Shown in pieces: positions 16,419 to 23,651 of a stretch of DNA of 64,000 nt (within the stretch, counting starts at the first letter, position 1; the number at the start of each line of letters is the position of its first letter). The notes below the pieces were generated by a model. The model made no database searches. It was not told the origin of the DNA and saw only the letters and a list, made by a program, of their open reading frames with translations. The translations under genes were made by a program, and so were the position numbers. Source of the DNA: Azospirillum thiophilum (GTDB lineage Bacteria; Pseudomonadota; Alphaproteobacteria; Azospirillales; Azospirillaceae). The stretch covers positions 62,001 to 126,000 of the forward strand of contig NZ_CP012404.1 in the NCBI RefSeq assembly GCF_001305595.1. Reading direction: 5' to 3'.

Positions 16419-18272
16419 ATGACGCAGACCGCGAACCCCCGGTGGCCCCAACGCCTGCGTGCCGCCGCCGTCGCCCTTCTGATGGCGGTGCAGCCGCTGG
16501 CGGCGCCCGTCGGCGCCATCCTCACGGCCCCGATATCGCCGCCGTCCCTGGCCGTCGCCGCCGCCACGGCGGTCGCCTTCACCGCGGCCGAGGCCGAAGC
16601 CCGCGCCGGCTCGCGCAGCAGGGGGCGGTCGTCGGGCGGCTATTCCCGGCCGTCGCGCACCCCGTCGGTCGGCGGCAGCGGCGGCTATGCCCGCCCCTCC
16701 GCCCCGCGCACCCCCTCGACAGGCTCATCAAGCGGAGGCTGGTTCTCCAGCGGCCCGTCCAGCTCCGGCTCCACTTCCAGCGGCGGCTATGCCCGGCCGG
16801 GCAACAGCGCCCCGTCGGTCGCCGCGCCGCCCGCTTCGGCCGGCGACCGGGCCTTCAGCCAGCAGGGCTCGGCCGATGCGCTGAACCGCTACCGCAACCG
16901 GCAGGACGCCGACCGCACGCCGCCGGCCCAGCCTGGCACGCCGCCTGCCGCGGCATCCGGCCAGGGCCGCACCGCCGGTGGCAACGCCAATTCCGGCAAC
17001 TCCGGCTGGAACTGGGGATCGGGCGGCGGATCCTACCGCACCCCCTCGACCCGGCCGACGCCGGCGAACCCCTACGGACGGTATGGCTGGAGCCCGCCGT
17101 CCTACGCCTACAACACCCCGCGCCGCTTCGGCATCTGGGACGGGCTGTTCCTGTGGTTCATGCTCGACACGCTGACCCGGCCGGGCCATGCCTCCTTCTT
17201 CCACGACAATGCCGACGACCCCGGCTATCGCCAATGGCGGCAGGAGGCCGACCGGCTGGCCAGCGACAACGCCGATCTGCGCGCGAAGCTGGACCAGCTC
17301 GACCAGTCGGTGGCCGCCCAGGCCGGCACCCCGCGCGAGGCCGGGCGGCTGCCGCCCGACATCCCGGCGGATCTGGCCCGCACCGGGGCTGCCGGCTCGG
17401 CCAGCTCCGTCGACAGCGCGAACGCGGCGCAGGCGTCAGGCTCCGGCGGATCCGGCCTCGGCGGATTCTGGTGGTGGGGCATCCTGCTGCTGGGCGTCGC
17501 GGTGCTGTTCCTGCTGTGGCGGGCGCGGCGCCGGATGGATGCGCCCGCCGCCAAATCGGGTCCAGTTTCAAAGGGAGGATCGGACGTGCCCCTGTTCGGA
17601 ACGCTCGGCAACTACGTCAACCAGAAGCTCGGCGGCAAGGGCTACAGCCCGTCGCTGTTCCGGCTGGGCATGGCGGTCACCATCGACCCCGCCCCCTTCC
17701 TGCTGGCGGAGGGCGCCACCAAGGTCAAGGCGCCGGACACCGGCAGCGACCGGCTGGTGTCGATCGAGGCGGTCGGCACCGTCACCTCCGGCCCGGCCAC
17801 CGTCTACCGGCTGCATCTGCCGGCCGGCCCCGGAGCGGCTTCCGGAACCCCCGGCGGCTTCTTCCAGATCCATCTCGGCCCCGACGGCCAGCCGGACGAA
17901 TGCCGCTACTTCACCCCGATCGACAGCGTGACCCCGGCCGACGAGGACGAGTGGGGCTTCTGGCTGGACGATGCCGAGGGGATGATCGGCTGGCCGGAAT
18001 TCCAGACCAGGGACGGCAAGCTCTATCCCCGCGTCTGGCAGCCGGGCACCGGCCGGATCCAGCCCTTCACCCTCAGCGAGGCGCGCCAGACCCTGCGCGG
18101 CACCGAGACGGTGACCAGCCAGGCCATGCTCTACGGCGCTCCCACCGGCGCGGCGGATCCGGCCCCGGCCACCGAATATATCCTGGTGGAGGCGGTGGAG
18201 CGGTCCGGCCGCGCCTCGGTCGAGATCTCGGCCGGCATCGACGTCAATCCCGCCTCCCTCTCGCTGTCCTGA
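16419..18272 (+). CDS. Membrane-anchored DUF2491 (YjfK-like) protein with a long Ser/Gly-rich N-terminus
   Basis: 617 aa. Residues about 10-50 are hydrophobic (signal or anchor). About 55-240 is low-complexity Ser/Gly/Pro/Tyr. A short aromatic membrane-like segment, FGIWDGLFLWFMLDTLTRPG, lies near 240. Residues about 350-370 form a clear TM (WWWGILLLGVAVLFLLW). The C-terminal 230 residues match DUF2491: PLFGTLGNYVNQKLGGKGYS, IDPAPFLLAEGATKV, then WLDDAEGMIGWPEFQTRDGK and YPRVWQPG. E. coli YjfK is only the last domain, so this is a fusion. Upstream of DUF350 and PspA genes as in the yjf cluster; a role in membrane stress is inferred. Confidence 0.75.
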   Translation: MTQTANPRWPQRLRAAAVALLMAVQPLAAPVGAILTAPISPPSLAVAAATAVAFTAAEAEARAGSRSRGRSSGGYSRPSRTPSVGGSGGYARPSAPRTPSTGSSSGGWFSSGPSSSGSTSSGGYARPGNSAPSVAAPPASAGDRAFSQQGSADALNRYRNRQDADRTPPAQPGTPPAAASGQGRTAGGNANSGNSGWNWGSGGGSYRTPSTRPTPANPYGRYGWSPPSYAYNTPRRFGIWDGLFLWFMLDTLTRPGHASFFHDNADDPGYRQWRQEADRLASDNADLRAKLDQLDQSVAAQAGTPREAGRLPPDIPADLARTGAAGSASSVDSANAAQASGSGGSGLGGFWWWGILLLGVAVLFLLWRARRRMDAPAAKSGPVSKGGSDVPLFGTLGNYVNQKLGGKGYSPSLFRLGMAVTIDPAPFLLAEGATKVKAPDTGSDRLVSIEAVGTVTSGPATVYRLHLPAGPGAASGTPGGFFQIHLGPDGQPDECRYFTPIDSVTPADEDEWGFWLDDAEGMIGWPEFQTRDGKLYPRVWQPGTGRIQPFTLSEARQTLRGTETVTSQAMLYGAPTGAADPAPATEYILVEAVERSGRASVEISAGIDVNPASLSLS

Positions 18273-18303
18273 TCCAACCCCTCACGACAAGAGTGCCGGC
18301 CCC

Positions 18304-18729
18304 ATGGAAAGCACCTTCGGTTCCATCCTCACCGCGCTCGGCACCGGGCTTCCGGTGCTGCTGGTCCAGCTCGCCGTCACGCTGGCGCTGCTGGCGGTCG
18401 GCGTCGCCATCTACACCCGCATCACCCCCTTCCACGAACGCGATCTGGTCGCGCGCGGCAACGCCGCCGGCGGCCTGACGCTGGGCGGCTCCATCGTCGC
18501 GCTCGCCATCCCGCTGGCGGCGACGCTGGCGACCAGCGCCTATGTGCTGGACATCCTGCTGTGGGGCGTGGTGGCGCTGATCCTCCAGCTGGTCGCCTTC
18601 GCCGTCGCGGCGCTGCTGATCCGCGACCTGCGCGGCCAGATCGAATCCGGCAACGTCGCCTCCGCCGCCACCCTGGTCGGGGTGCAACTCGGCGTCGCGC
18701 TGATCAACGCCGCCGCCCTGGCCGGATAA
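18304..18729 (+). CDS. DUF350 family membrane protein (YjfL-like)
   Basis: 141 aa with four hydrophobic segments: LPVLLVQLAVTLALLAVGVA, then SIVALAIPLAATLATSAYVL, then LLWGVVALILQLVAFAVAAL and VGVQLGVALINAAALAG. The charged loop ERDLVARGNAAGGLTLGGS is characteristic of DUF350. Follows the DUF2491 gene by 31 bp and precedes the PspA-like gene. Inner-membrane protein of unknown activity, genetically tied to PspA-type proteins in several phyla. Confidence 0.88.
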   Translation: MESTFGSILTALGTGLPVLLVQLAVTLALLAVGVAIYTRITPFHERDLVARGNAAGGLTLGGSIVALAIPLAATLATSAYVLDILLWGVVALILQLVAFAVAALLIRDLRGQIESGNVASAATLVGVQLGVALINAAALAG

Positions 18730-18733
18730 TCGG

Positions 18734-18749
18734 CCCCCAAGCGGTAAGG
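18734..18749 (+). repeat. Iteron copy inside the DUF350-pspA operon
   Basis: CCCCC-AAGCG-GTAAGG, a full match to the origin iteron consensus, lying 4 bp after the DUF350 stop and about 100 bp before the PspA-like gene. It is nearly 900 bp from the next iteron, so RepA may bind inside this operon. Confidence 0.7.
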
Positions 18750-18845
18750 ATGGGGGGCTGGTCAGCGCCGCGGCGCCTCCCCATCTGTGCTTCCGGGGCG
18801 CCTTCCGGGGCGCCTCCAACAACCCTCCTTCGACAGGAATCAGCC

Positions 18846-19616
18846 ATGCTTGCCTTCATCCGCAACCTTATGGGTGTCAAGACCGACCAGGCCGTCCAGG
18901 GCGCCATGGAGGCGCTGGTCCGCTGGGATCCGAAGTCGGCGACGGAGGCCGAGTTGCGCACCATGGAACAGCATCTCGACGGTCTGGGCCGGCAGGTGGC
19001 GGAAGCCCGCGCCATCCATGACCGCGAGCAGCGCGAGGCCGACGCGATCAAGGCGCTGTCGGGCCAGCGCATGGCCGCGGCCGAGCATCTCCAGCGCCAG
19101 ATCGACGGCGAGACCGACCCGTCCCGCAAGGCCGGCCTGGAAAAGAGCCTGGAGACCGTCGTCGCCATGCTGGAGGAGATGGCTCCCGAGATCGAGCGCG
19201 AGGTCCAGGACGCCGTCGAAGCGCGAGAGTTCCTGGAGATGCTGGAGAAGAACTACGCCGATGCCGGCGCCAAGCTGAAGGCCGCCCGCGCCGAGCTGAC
19301 CCGCGCCGAGCGCGACATGGGCCGCGCCGACCAGCAGCGCGCCATGGCCGAGCGCCAGGCCGAGGCCGCCCGCCAGGCCGCCGGCCTCGCCGGAGCCACC
19401 AGCGGCCTGACCGTCGCCCTCAAGGCGATGCAGGACACCGCGGCCAAGGATCTGGCCGCCGCCGAGGCCGCCAAGGCCAAGGCCAAGCTGCTGCACCCGT
19501 CCTCTCCGGAAAAGGAGGATCCCAACATCGCCGCCGCGCTCGCCGCGGCCTCCGGCAAGCCGGCGGCCACCAGCCTGTCCGACCGTCTGGCGGCGCTGAA
19601 GTCCAAGCAGGGCTGA
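18846..19616 (+). CDS. PspA/IM30 family protein (YjfJ-like)
   Basis: 256 aa from ATG 18846 (GACAGGAA upstream). Almost wholly helical and coiled-coil, rich in Ala, Glu and Arg (MLAFIRNLMGVKTDQAVQGA at the start; LERDMG-like and AERQAEAARQAAG heptads in the middle). Family members form membrane-bound ESCRT-III-like scaffolds that guard the inner membrane. Third gene of the DUF2491-DUF350-PspA group. The last stretch (ASGKPAATSLSDRLAALKSK) is a flexible tail with a terminal helix. Confidence 0.85.
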   Translation: MLAFIRNLMGVKTDQAVQGAMEALVRWDPKSATEAELRTMEQHLDGLGRQVAEARAIHDREQREADAIKALSGQRMAAAEHLQRQIDGETDPSRKAGLEKSLETVVAMLEEMAPEIEREVQDAVEAREFLEMLEKNYADAGAKLKAARAELTRAERDMGRADQQRAMAERQAEAARQAAGLAGATSGLTVALKAMQDTAAKDLAAAEAAKAKAKLLHPSSPEKEDPNIAAALAAASGKPAATSLSDRLAALKSKQG

Positions 19617-19617
19617 C

Positions 19618-19662
19618 CCTTACCGCTCGGGGGAGGATGAGCCGATCCTTACGTCCCGGGGG
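19618..19662 (-). repeat. Two iterons overlapping the end of repA
   Basis: CCTTAC-CGCTC-GGGGG (19618-19633) and CCTTAC-GTCCC-GGGGG (19647-19662), both complements of CCCCC-N5-GTAAGG. The second contains the repA stop codon, so the iteron encodes the terminal Pro-Gly-Thr-stop of RepA. Confidence 0.8.
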
Positions 19663-21043
19663 AGGTCGCCTTGGCGGCCTTCCCCTTGCGGGCCGGCACT
19701 TCGAAGGTCACGTCCTCGATCATCCCGCCGGTCAGCGACGACAGCGCGGACTTCAGGCTCGGCCAGTGGTTCATGCGGGCGGTGTCGGCAACCGCCGGAT
19801 TCCTGGCCTTCAGCACGAGCCGACGGCCGCCCTGGGGCGCCTCCTCGACCCGGTCCGGCTCCAGCTCGGCCAGCAGCGGGGCGGGAACCTTGCCCTTCAG
19901 GGCGTGCAGGACGGCGGCCCACAGCGCGGTGACGTCGTCGGCATCGGGCAGCGGGCCGAGATCGGCGAGGCCGGCCTCCACCGGATCGGCCGGGGCGACG
20001 GTGTCGACCTTGCCGATACGGCGTGCGCGGCGGCCGGCGCTGTGGCGTTCGCGCTCCAGATAGGTTTCGGCCGCCTCCTCCTCGTCCTTGGCGTTGAAGT
20101 CGAGGGTCACCGCCTCGATCTTGCGGCCTTTCCGCTTCATCTTGTCTTCCGGCATGCTGACCCGGAAGGGCGCGAGCTGGTTCACCTCGGAGATGGCGCG
20201 GTCGATGGTGCGGGTGCGCAGGATGCCGAAATCCTTGTAGGCGCCCTCCGGCACGTTCATCAGCTTGCGCAGCGTGTCGATGTCCAGCTCCAGCGACGGA
20301 TAGTCCATCTGGTAGCGCTGCATGCCGATCTCGTAGAGCTTCAGCGCATAGGTGCTGGTGACCTTGACCATCGCCGGCCCCGACAGCTTGGCCCACAGCT
20401 GGGACGAGCGCTGGATTTCCAGGAAGGCGTCGGTGAACTGGAAATGGATGTCGGCGGCGTCGCTGTCCTCCTCCTCCTCCGGCCGGACATAGCTGGACAG
20501 GATGCGCAGTTCGGCACGCGACCGCCGGCCGCGGAAGGGACCGATGACCACCAAACTGGAATCGAAGATTTCCTTCAGCGCATCGAAGATGCGCTCATTG
20601 CCCTTGTGATTGCCGCGCACCACCCGCTTGGGCAGGCGGTAGAGCTTGTTGGCGAAATTCTGGCTGCCGGCGAGATGGATCATGAAGTTCAGCATCTTCT
20701 GCGCCGGCAGCGACAGCCGCGTGCCGTTGGCCGGATAGCTGTAGACGGCCTCCGCCGCCTTGATCAGGTGCTTGTAGCCGTCCCGCTCGAAGGTCGCGCT
20801 GGCGACGCGGGCGGTCAGGCCGGCGACCGGAGCGCTGGTTTCCGGCCCGACGGCCGGCAGGCTGGCGGCAGCACCGTCGCCGTCGATGACCGCACCGCCG
20901 GCCAGATCCTCCGGCCCCAGCACAACCAGACCCGAACCAGTCTTCGCTGCTTCCGCCTGCAAGGGCGCAGCCGCGTCCGACGGGACGGACTCCTCCGCCA
21001 CCGCGCCACGCGCCTTCCTGCGCCCCACAACCGCCATCGCCAT
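19649..21043 (-). CDS. repA: Rep_3-type replication initiator RepA
   Basis: 464 aa. Residues about 85-330 carry the double winged-helix of the Rep_3 (RepB/RepE/Pi) superfamily: KHLIKAAEAVYSYPANGTRL, LSLPAQKMLNFMIHLA, IHFQFTDAFLEIQRSSQLWA and TSTYALKLYEIGMQRYQMDY, with the second WH after it. The N-terminal 75 residues are low-complexity. The C-terminal part (about 335-464) is an extra domain, longer than in small-plasmid Rep proteins. Initiates replication by binding the surrounding iterons. The promoter has an inverted pair of the GTAAGGA core, suggesting autorepression by dimers. No parAB is near, so partition genes must lie outside the window. Confidence 0.9.
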   Translation of the reverse strand: MAMAVVGRRKARGAVAEESVPSDAAAPLQAEAAKTGSGLVVLGPEDLAGGAVIDGDGAAASLPAVGPETSAPVAGLTARVASATFERDGYKHLIKAAEAVYSYPANGTRLSLPAQKMLNFMIHLAGSQNFANKLYRLPKRVVRGNHKGNERIFDALKEIFDSSLVVIGPFRGRRSRAELRILSSYVRPEEEEDSDAADIHFQFTDAFLEIQRSSQLWAKLSGPAMVKVTSTYALKLYEIGMQRYQMDYPSLELDIDTLRKLMNVPEGAYKDFGILRTRTIDRAISEVNQLAPFRVSMPEDKMKRKGRKIEAVTLDFNAKDEEEAAETYLERERHSAGRRARRIGKVDTVAPADPVEAGLADLGPLPDADDVTALWAAVLHALKGKVPAPLLAELEPDRVEEAPQGGRRLVLKARNPAVADTARMNHWPSLKSALSSLTGGMIEDVTFEVPARKGKAAKATSPGT

Positions 21044-21074
21044 CCTCCGCCGAAATCGAGGGAGGCTAAATCAA

Positions 21075-21099
21075 TCCTTACCAGAAAAACAAGTAAGGA
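21075..21099. promoter_or_regulatory. repA: Inverted RepA half-sites upstream of repA
   Basis: TCCTTAC (21075-21081) and GTAAGGA (21093-21099) form a perfect 7-bp inverted repeat, 32 bp upstream of the repA start. In Rep_3 systems dimeric initiator binds such an inverted iteron core to repress its own gene, while monomers bind the direct repeats. Confidence 0.65.
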
Positions 21100-21127
21100 A
21101 AGGGTCGCGCCGCAAATTCCTGTTCAT

Positions 21128-21215
21128 CCTTACATCCTGGGGGAAAAACCCTTACACCCCGGGGCGTGTGCGACTCGCCCCCACCCGGTAAGGCCGTTTC
21201 CCCCATGCTGTAAGG
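21128..21215. repeat. Origin iterons, repA-proximal block
   Basis: Four iterons: 21128-21143 and 21150-21165 (minus orientation; the second has GGGGC for GGGGG), then 21178-21193 and 21200-21215 (plus orientation). Spacing is 22, 28 and 22 bp between starts, about two helical turns, with an orientation switch in the middle. Confidence 0.85.
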
Positions 21216-21394
21216 AAGATTCGATGCGACTCGCGGACTCTCTTGGCTTTTCGGACCGACGAATCCTCTTAAAAGGGAAAGGGAGTCGCCGACACCAGCC
21301 AAGTGCCGGATCCGCAACGGGTTTCGCGGTGAGAATCCACCCTTCCTCAGCCTCTGCGCGTCCTTACATAGGACGAATCGGTCCGACTCGAGTC
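21172..21394. other. Cluster of ten GANTC (CcrM) sites in the origin
   Basis: GANTC pentamers begin at 21172, 21218, 21228, 21236, 21261, 21283, 21333, 21375, 21385 and 21390. Random expectation at this base composition is about one in this length. The motif TGCGACTCGC occurs twice (about 21169 and 21226). The cluster lies between the two iteron blocks, where replication is expected to start. CcrM methylates GANTC in a cell-cycle-dependent way in alphaproteobacteria. Confidence 0.85.
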
Positions 21395-21425
21395 CCGTCG
21401 ACGGCTTCGACCCGCATAGCGCCAT

Positions 21426-21704
21426 CCTTACTCCGTGGGGGCAGTCTGCAGTTTCTGCTATTCGAGAGGGTCTGCATAAGCGCCTTCCTTACGGCTCGGG
21501 GGCAGTCCATACCGGATCCAGGCCCCCAAGGAGTAAGGATGGGCCAATTCAACGGCTTTATCGAGTTTCCGATACCGTCAGGTAAGGATCTCCAAGGGCT
21601 TGAATGCCCCCGGGATGTAAGGAAGCCCTCCCCCCAAGCCGTAAGGATCGGAGGGCGGGCCGATGGATGGGGCTGGAGCCGGATCTGGCCCCCAAGCCGT
21701 AAGG
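21426..21704. repeat. Origin iterons, distal block
   Basis: Six iterons of form CCCCC-N5-GTAAGG or its complement: 21426-21441 and 21487-21502 (minus), 21523-21538, 21607-21622, 21631-21646 and 21689-21704 (plus). The N5 is often AAGCC. Additional cores without the C-run occur at about 21361 and 21582. Together with the proximal block and repA this marks the replicon origin. Confidence 0.85.
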
Positions 21705-21728
21705 AAGACGGGAGGGGATGGCTTATCT

Positions 21729-21766
21729 CACTGAAAAATAACGGATTATCCTGTCCGTTTTCAGTG
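21729..21766 (-). terminator. Stem-loop at the end of the TauE-family gene
   Basis: CACTGAAA...ACGGA pairs with TCCGTTTTCAGTG around a short AT-rich loop, with a small bulge. It overlaps the stop codon of the TauE gene and separates it from the origin. Probable terminator that keeps transcription out of the iteron region. Confidence 0.55.
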
Positions 21767-22513
21767 TGCTGCCAGCAGGAAAAGCCCCTGTCCCAGATAG
21801 ATTCCGGCGGTTCCCATCACCAGATAGCGGCTCCACAGGCGGAACTGGGCGTCGCTCATGCGGTCGAGCACGCGGCGGGAGAGATTCGTGCCGAGCAGCG
21901 CCATGGCGATCGACATGAGAATCACGGTGAGTTCCACCGTCTCATCGGTGCCGCCGGCAACCAGGGGGGCGAAGTAGGCGACCTTCACCGCATGGCCGAC
22001 CACCTGGATGGTCGCCTTGGTGGCGACGATGCTCTGACGGCTCATGGCACTGCGAATGAAAAAGACGTCGAGCAGCGGGCCGGAAATGCCGGCGATCAAT
22101 TGCACCCCCATGCACAGGAAGCCGCCCAGGAAACCATGCAGCGGCTTTTGTGCATTCAGTGCCCAGCCTGCGGGCACGGCGAGCGCCAGGAAGGGCGACA
22201 TTCCCAGAATCAGCAGCGACACCGCCCGATCCGGTATGGCGCCGGCCAGGGCGAACAGCAAGCCTGCCCCGGATCCGCCCAGCGCGAATCGCAGGATAAC
22301 CGGCCAGACCACATGCTGCCGCCACAGCCAGGCCCGCCAGCCGTTGGAGGCGAATTGGGTCACACCATGCAGCAGCATGGCGGACGGCACCGGCAGCAGA
22401 ATCAGCAACAGACCCATCAGCACCATGCCCCCGGCCATGCCGAAGAGGCCCGACAGGAACGAGGTCACGAGCACGGTGAGGCCAAGCCCCACCATCAGCG
22501 GCAGCGTCAGCAT
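21761..22513 (-). CDS. TauE/SafE-family sulfite/organosulfonate exporter-like permease
   Basis: 250 aa from ATG 22511-22513 (MLTLPLMVGLGLTVLVTSFL), preferred to an upstream ATG at 22555 whose 14 residues are hydrophilic and unlike the family. About eight TM segments. Family signature in the first helix pair: LSGLFGMAGGMVLMGLLLIL and, after the centre, FLCMGVQLIAGISGPLLDVF. Inner-membrane anion exporter family; substrate not known. Ends at the edge of the replication origin. Confidence 0.88.
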   Translation of the reverse strand: MLTLPLMVGLGLTVLVTSFLSGLFGMAGGMVLMGLLLILLPVPSAMLLHGVTQFASNGWRAWLWRQHVVWPVILRFALGGSGAGLLFALAGAIPDRAVSLLILGMSPFLALAVPAGWALNAQKPLHGFLGGFLCMGVQLIAGISGPLLDVFFIRSAMSRQSIVATKATIQVVGHAVKVAYFAPLVAGGTDETVELTVILMSIAMALLGTNLSRRVLDRMSDAQFRLWSRYLVMGTAGIYLGQGLFLLAAH

Positions 22514-22640
22514 GAAACAGCCCGAATGTCGGTGATCAGGCTGAAAAACTCCCATGCCCGCGCTTGTGCGGCAAACAGCATTGTTCGATGCTCACCCCCA
22601 GGAAAAATTGGGGTCGGGTAAGGATGGTAAGGATGGGATC

Positions 22641-23528
22641 ATGCGGCGCCTGCCTTCCCTGAACGGGCTGCGCGCCTTCGAGGCGGCGGCCCGCCATGGC
22701 AGCTTCACCGCTGCGGCGGCCGAGCTGCACGTCTCGCAGGCTGCGGTCAGCCGGATGGTGAAGCTGCTGGAAGAGCGGCTGGGATTCGCCCTGTTCGACC
22801 GCCGGGCCAACGCGCTGGTGCTGTCCGAGCGCGGCCGGGCCTTGCAACCGACGCTGACCGACAGCTTCGACGCCATAGCCCGGCGGGTGGAGCAGGTGTC
22901 GGCGATGCGGGCCGGGCCGGTGCTGACGGTTGGGATGGGGGCGACGGTGGCGGTGCGCTGGCTGATCCCGCGCCTGTCGGGTTTTCATCACGACCATCCC
23001 GAGATCGAGGTGCGGATCGCCACCGGCGGGGCGGGCGCACCGATGAGCGACGACTGGACCTGTGCGGTTCTGCTGGGCGACGGCCAATGGCCGGGCTATG
23101 AGGCGGAGCGGCTGTTCTCCTCCACCATGCAGCCGGTCTGTGCGCCGCGGCTGGCGGCCGAACTGCGGGAGCCGGCGGATCTGGCTGGCGCGACGCTGCT
23201 GCACGTCTCCCACTGGGGCCAGGATTGGCCGCGCTGGCTCGGTGCCGCCGGCGTGCCGGAGGTGGCCTCCAAGGGGCTTTCCTTCGGCAGCTACGCCATG
23301 ACCCTGCAGGCGGCGATCGACGGTGTCGGGGTGGCTTTGGCACCGCGGCTCTACATCCAGGACGATATCGCCGCCGGCCGTCTGGCCGTCCCCTTCGGGC
23401 TGGCGGTTCCCATGGCGCATTCCTGGTATCTGGTCTGCCGTGCCTCGCGCCGCGAGGATGCCGGCTTCGCCCCCTTCCGCAGCTGGCTCTATGCCATGTG
23501 TGGGGCCATGTGCGGGGAAGCCGGGTGA
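22641..23528 (+). CDS. LysR-family regulator, GcvA-like
   Basis: 295 aa from ATG 22641 after a GTAAGGATGG ribosome site. HTH: PSLNGLRAFEAAARHGSFTA, then AAAELHVSQAAVSRMVKLLE, the GcvA/TrpI-type start. The effector domain includes VLTVGMGATVAVRWLIPRLS and an extended GcvA-like ending. Downstream, in the same direction, are an MFS exporter and an aldo/keto reductase, which are the likely targets or co-regulated partners. Confidence 0.9.
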   Translation: MRRLPSLNGLRAFEAAARHGSFTAAAAELHVSQAAVSRMVKLLEERLGFALFDRRANALVLSERGRALQPTLTDSFDAIARRVEQVSAMRAGPVLTVGMGATVAVRWLIPRLSGFHHDHPEIEVRIATGGAGAPMSDDWTCAVLLGDGQWPGYEAERLFSSTMQPVCAPRLAAELREPADLAGATLLHVSHWGQDWPRWLGAAGVPEVASKGLSFGSYAMTLQAAIDGVGVALAPRLYIQDDIAAGRLAVPFGLAVPMAHSWYLVCRASRREDAGFAPFRSWLYAMCGAMCGEAG

Positions 23529-23651
23529 ATGGGTTCCCATTGCGCAAATCACCGGTGCGCAAATCGGTGGTGTGTGGCGTGCGGGTGCCGACGTAGGGTG
23601 GCCGCTCCTCAAGAGCCGCCTCGAACATTGCGACCCCACAGGATCCTTGCG

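Noticed and set aside
22617..22636. Tandem GTAAGGATG before the LysR gene as further iterons
   Set aside because: The C-run at the fixed distance is missing, and the sequence serves as the ribosome site of that gene.
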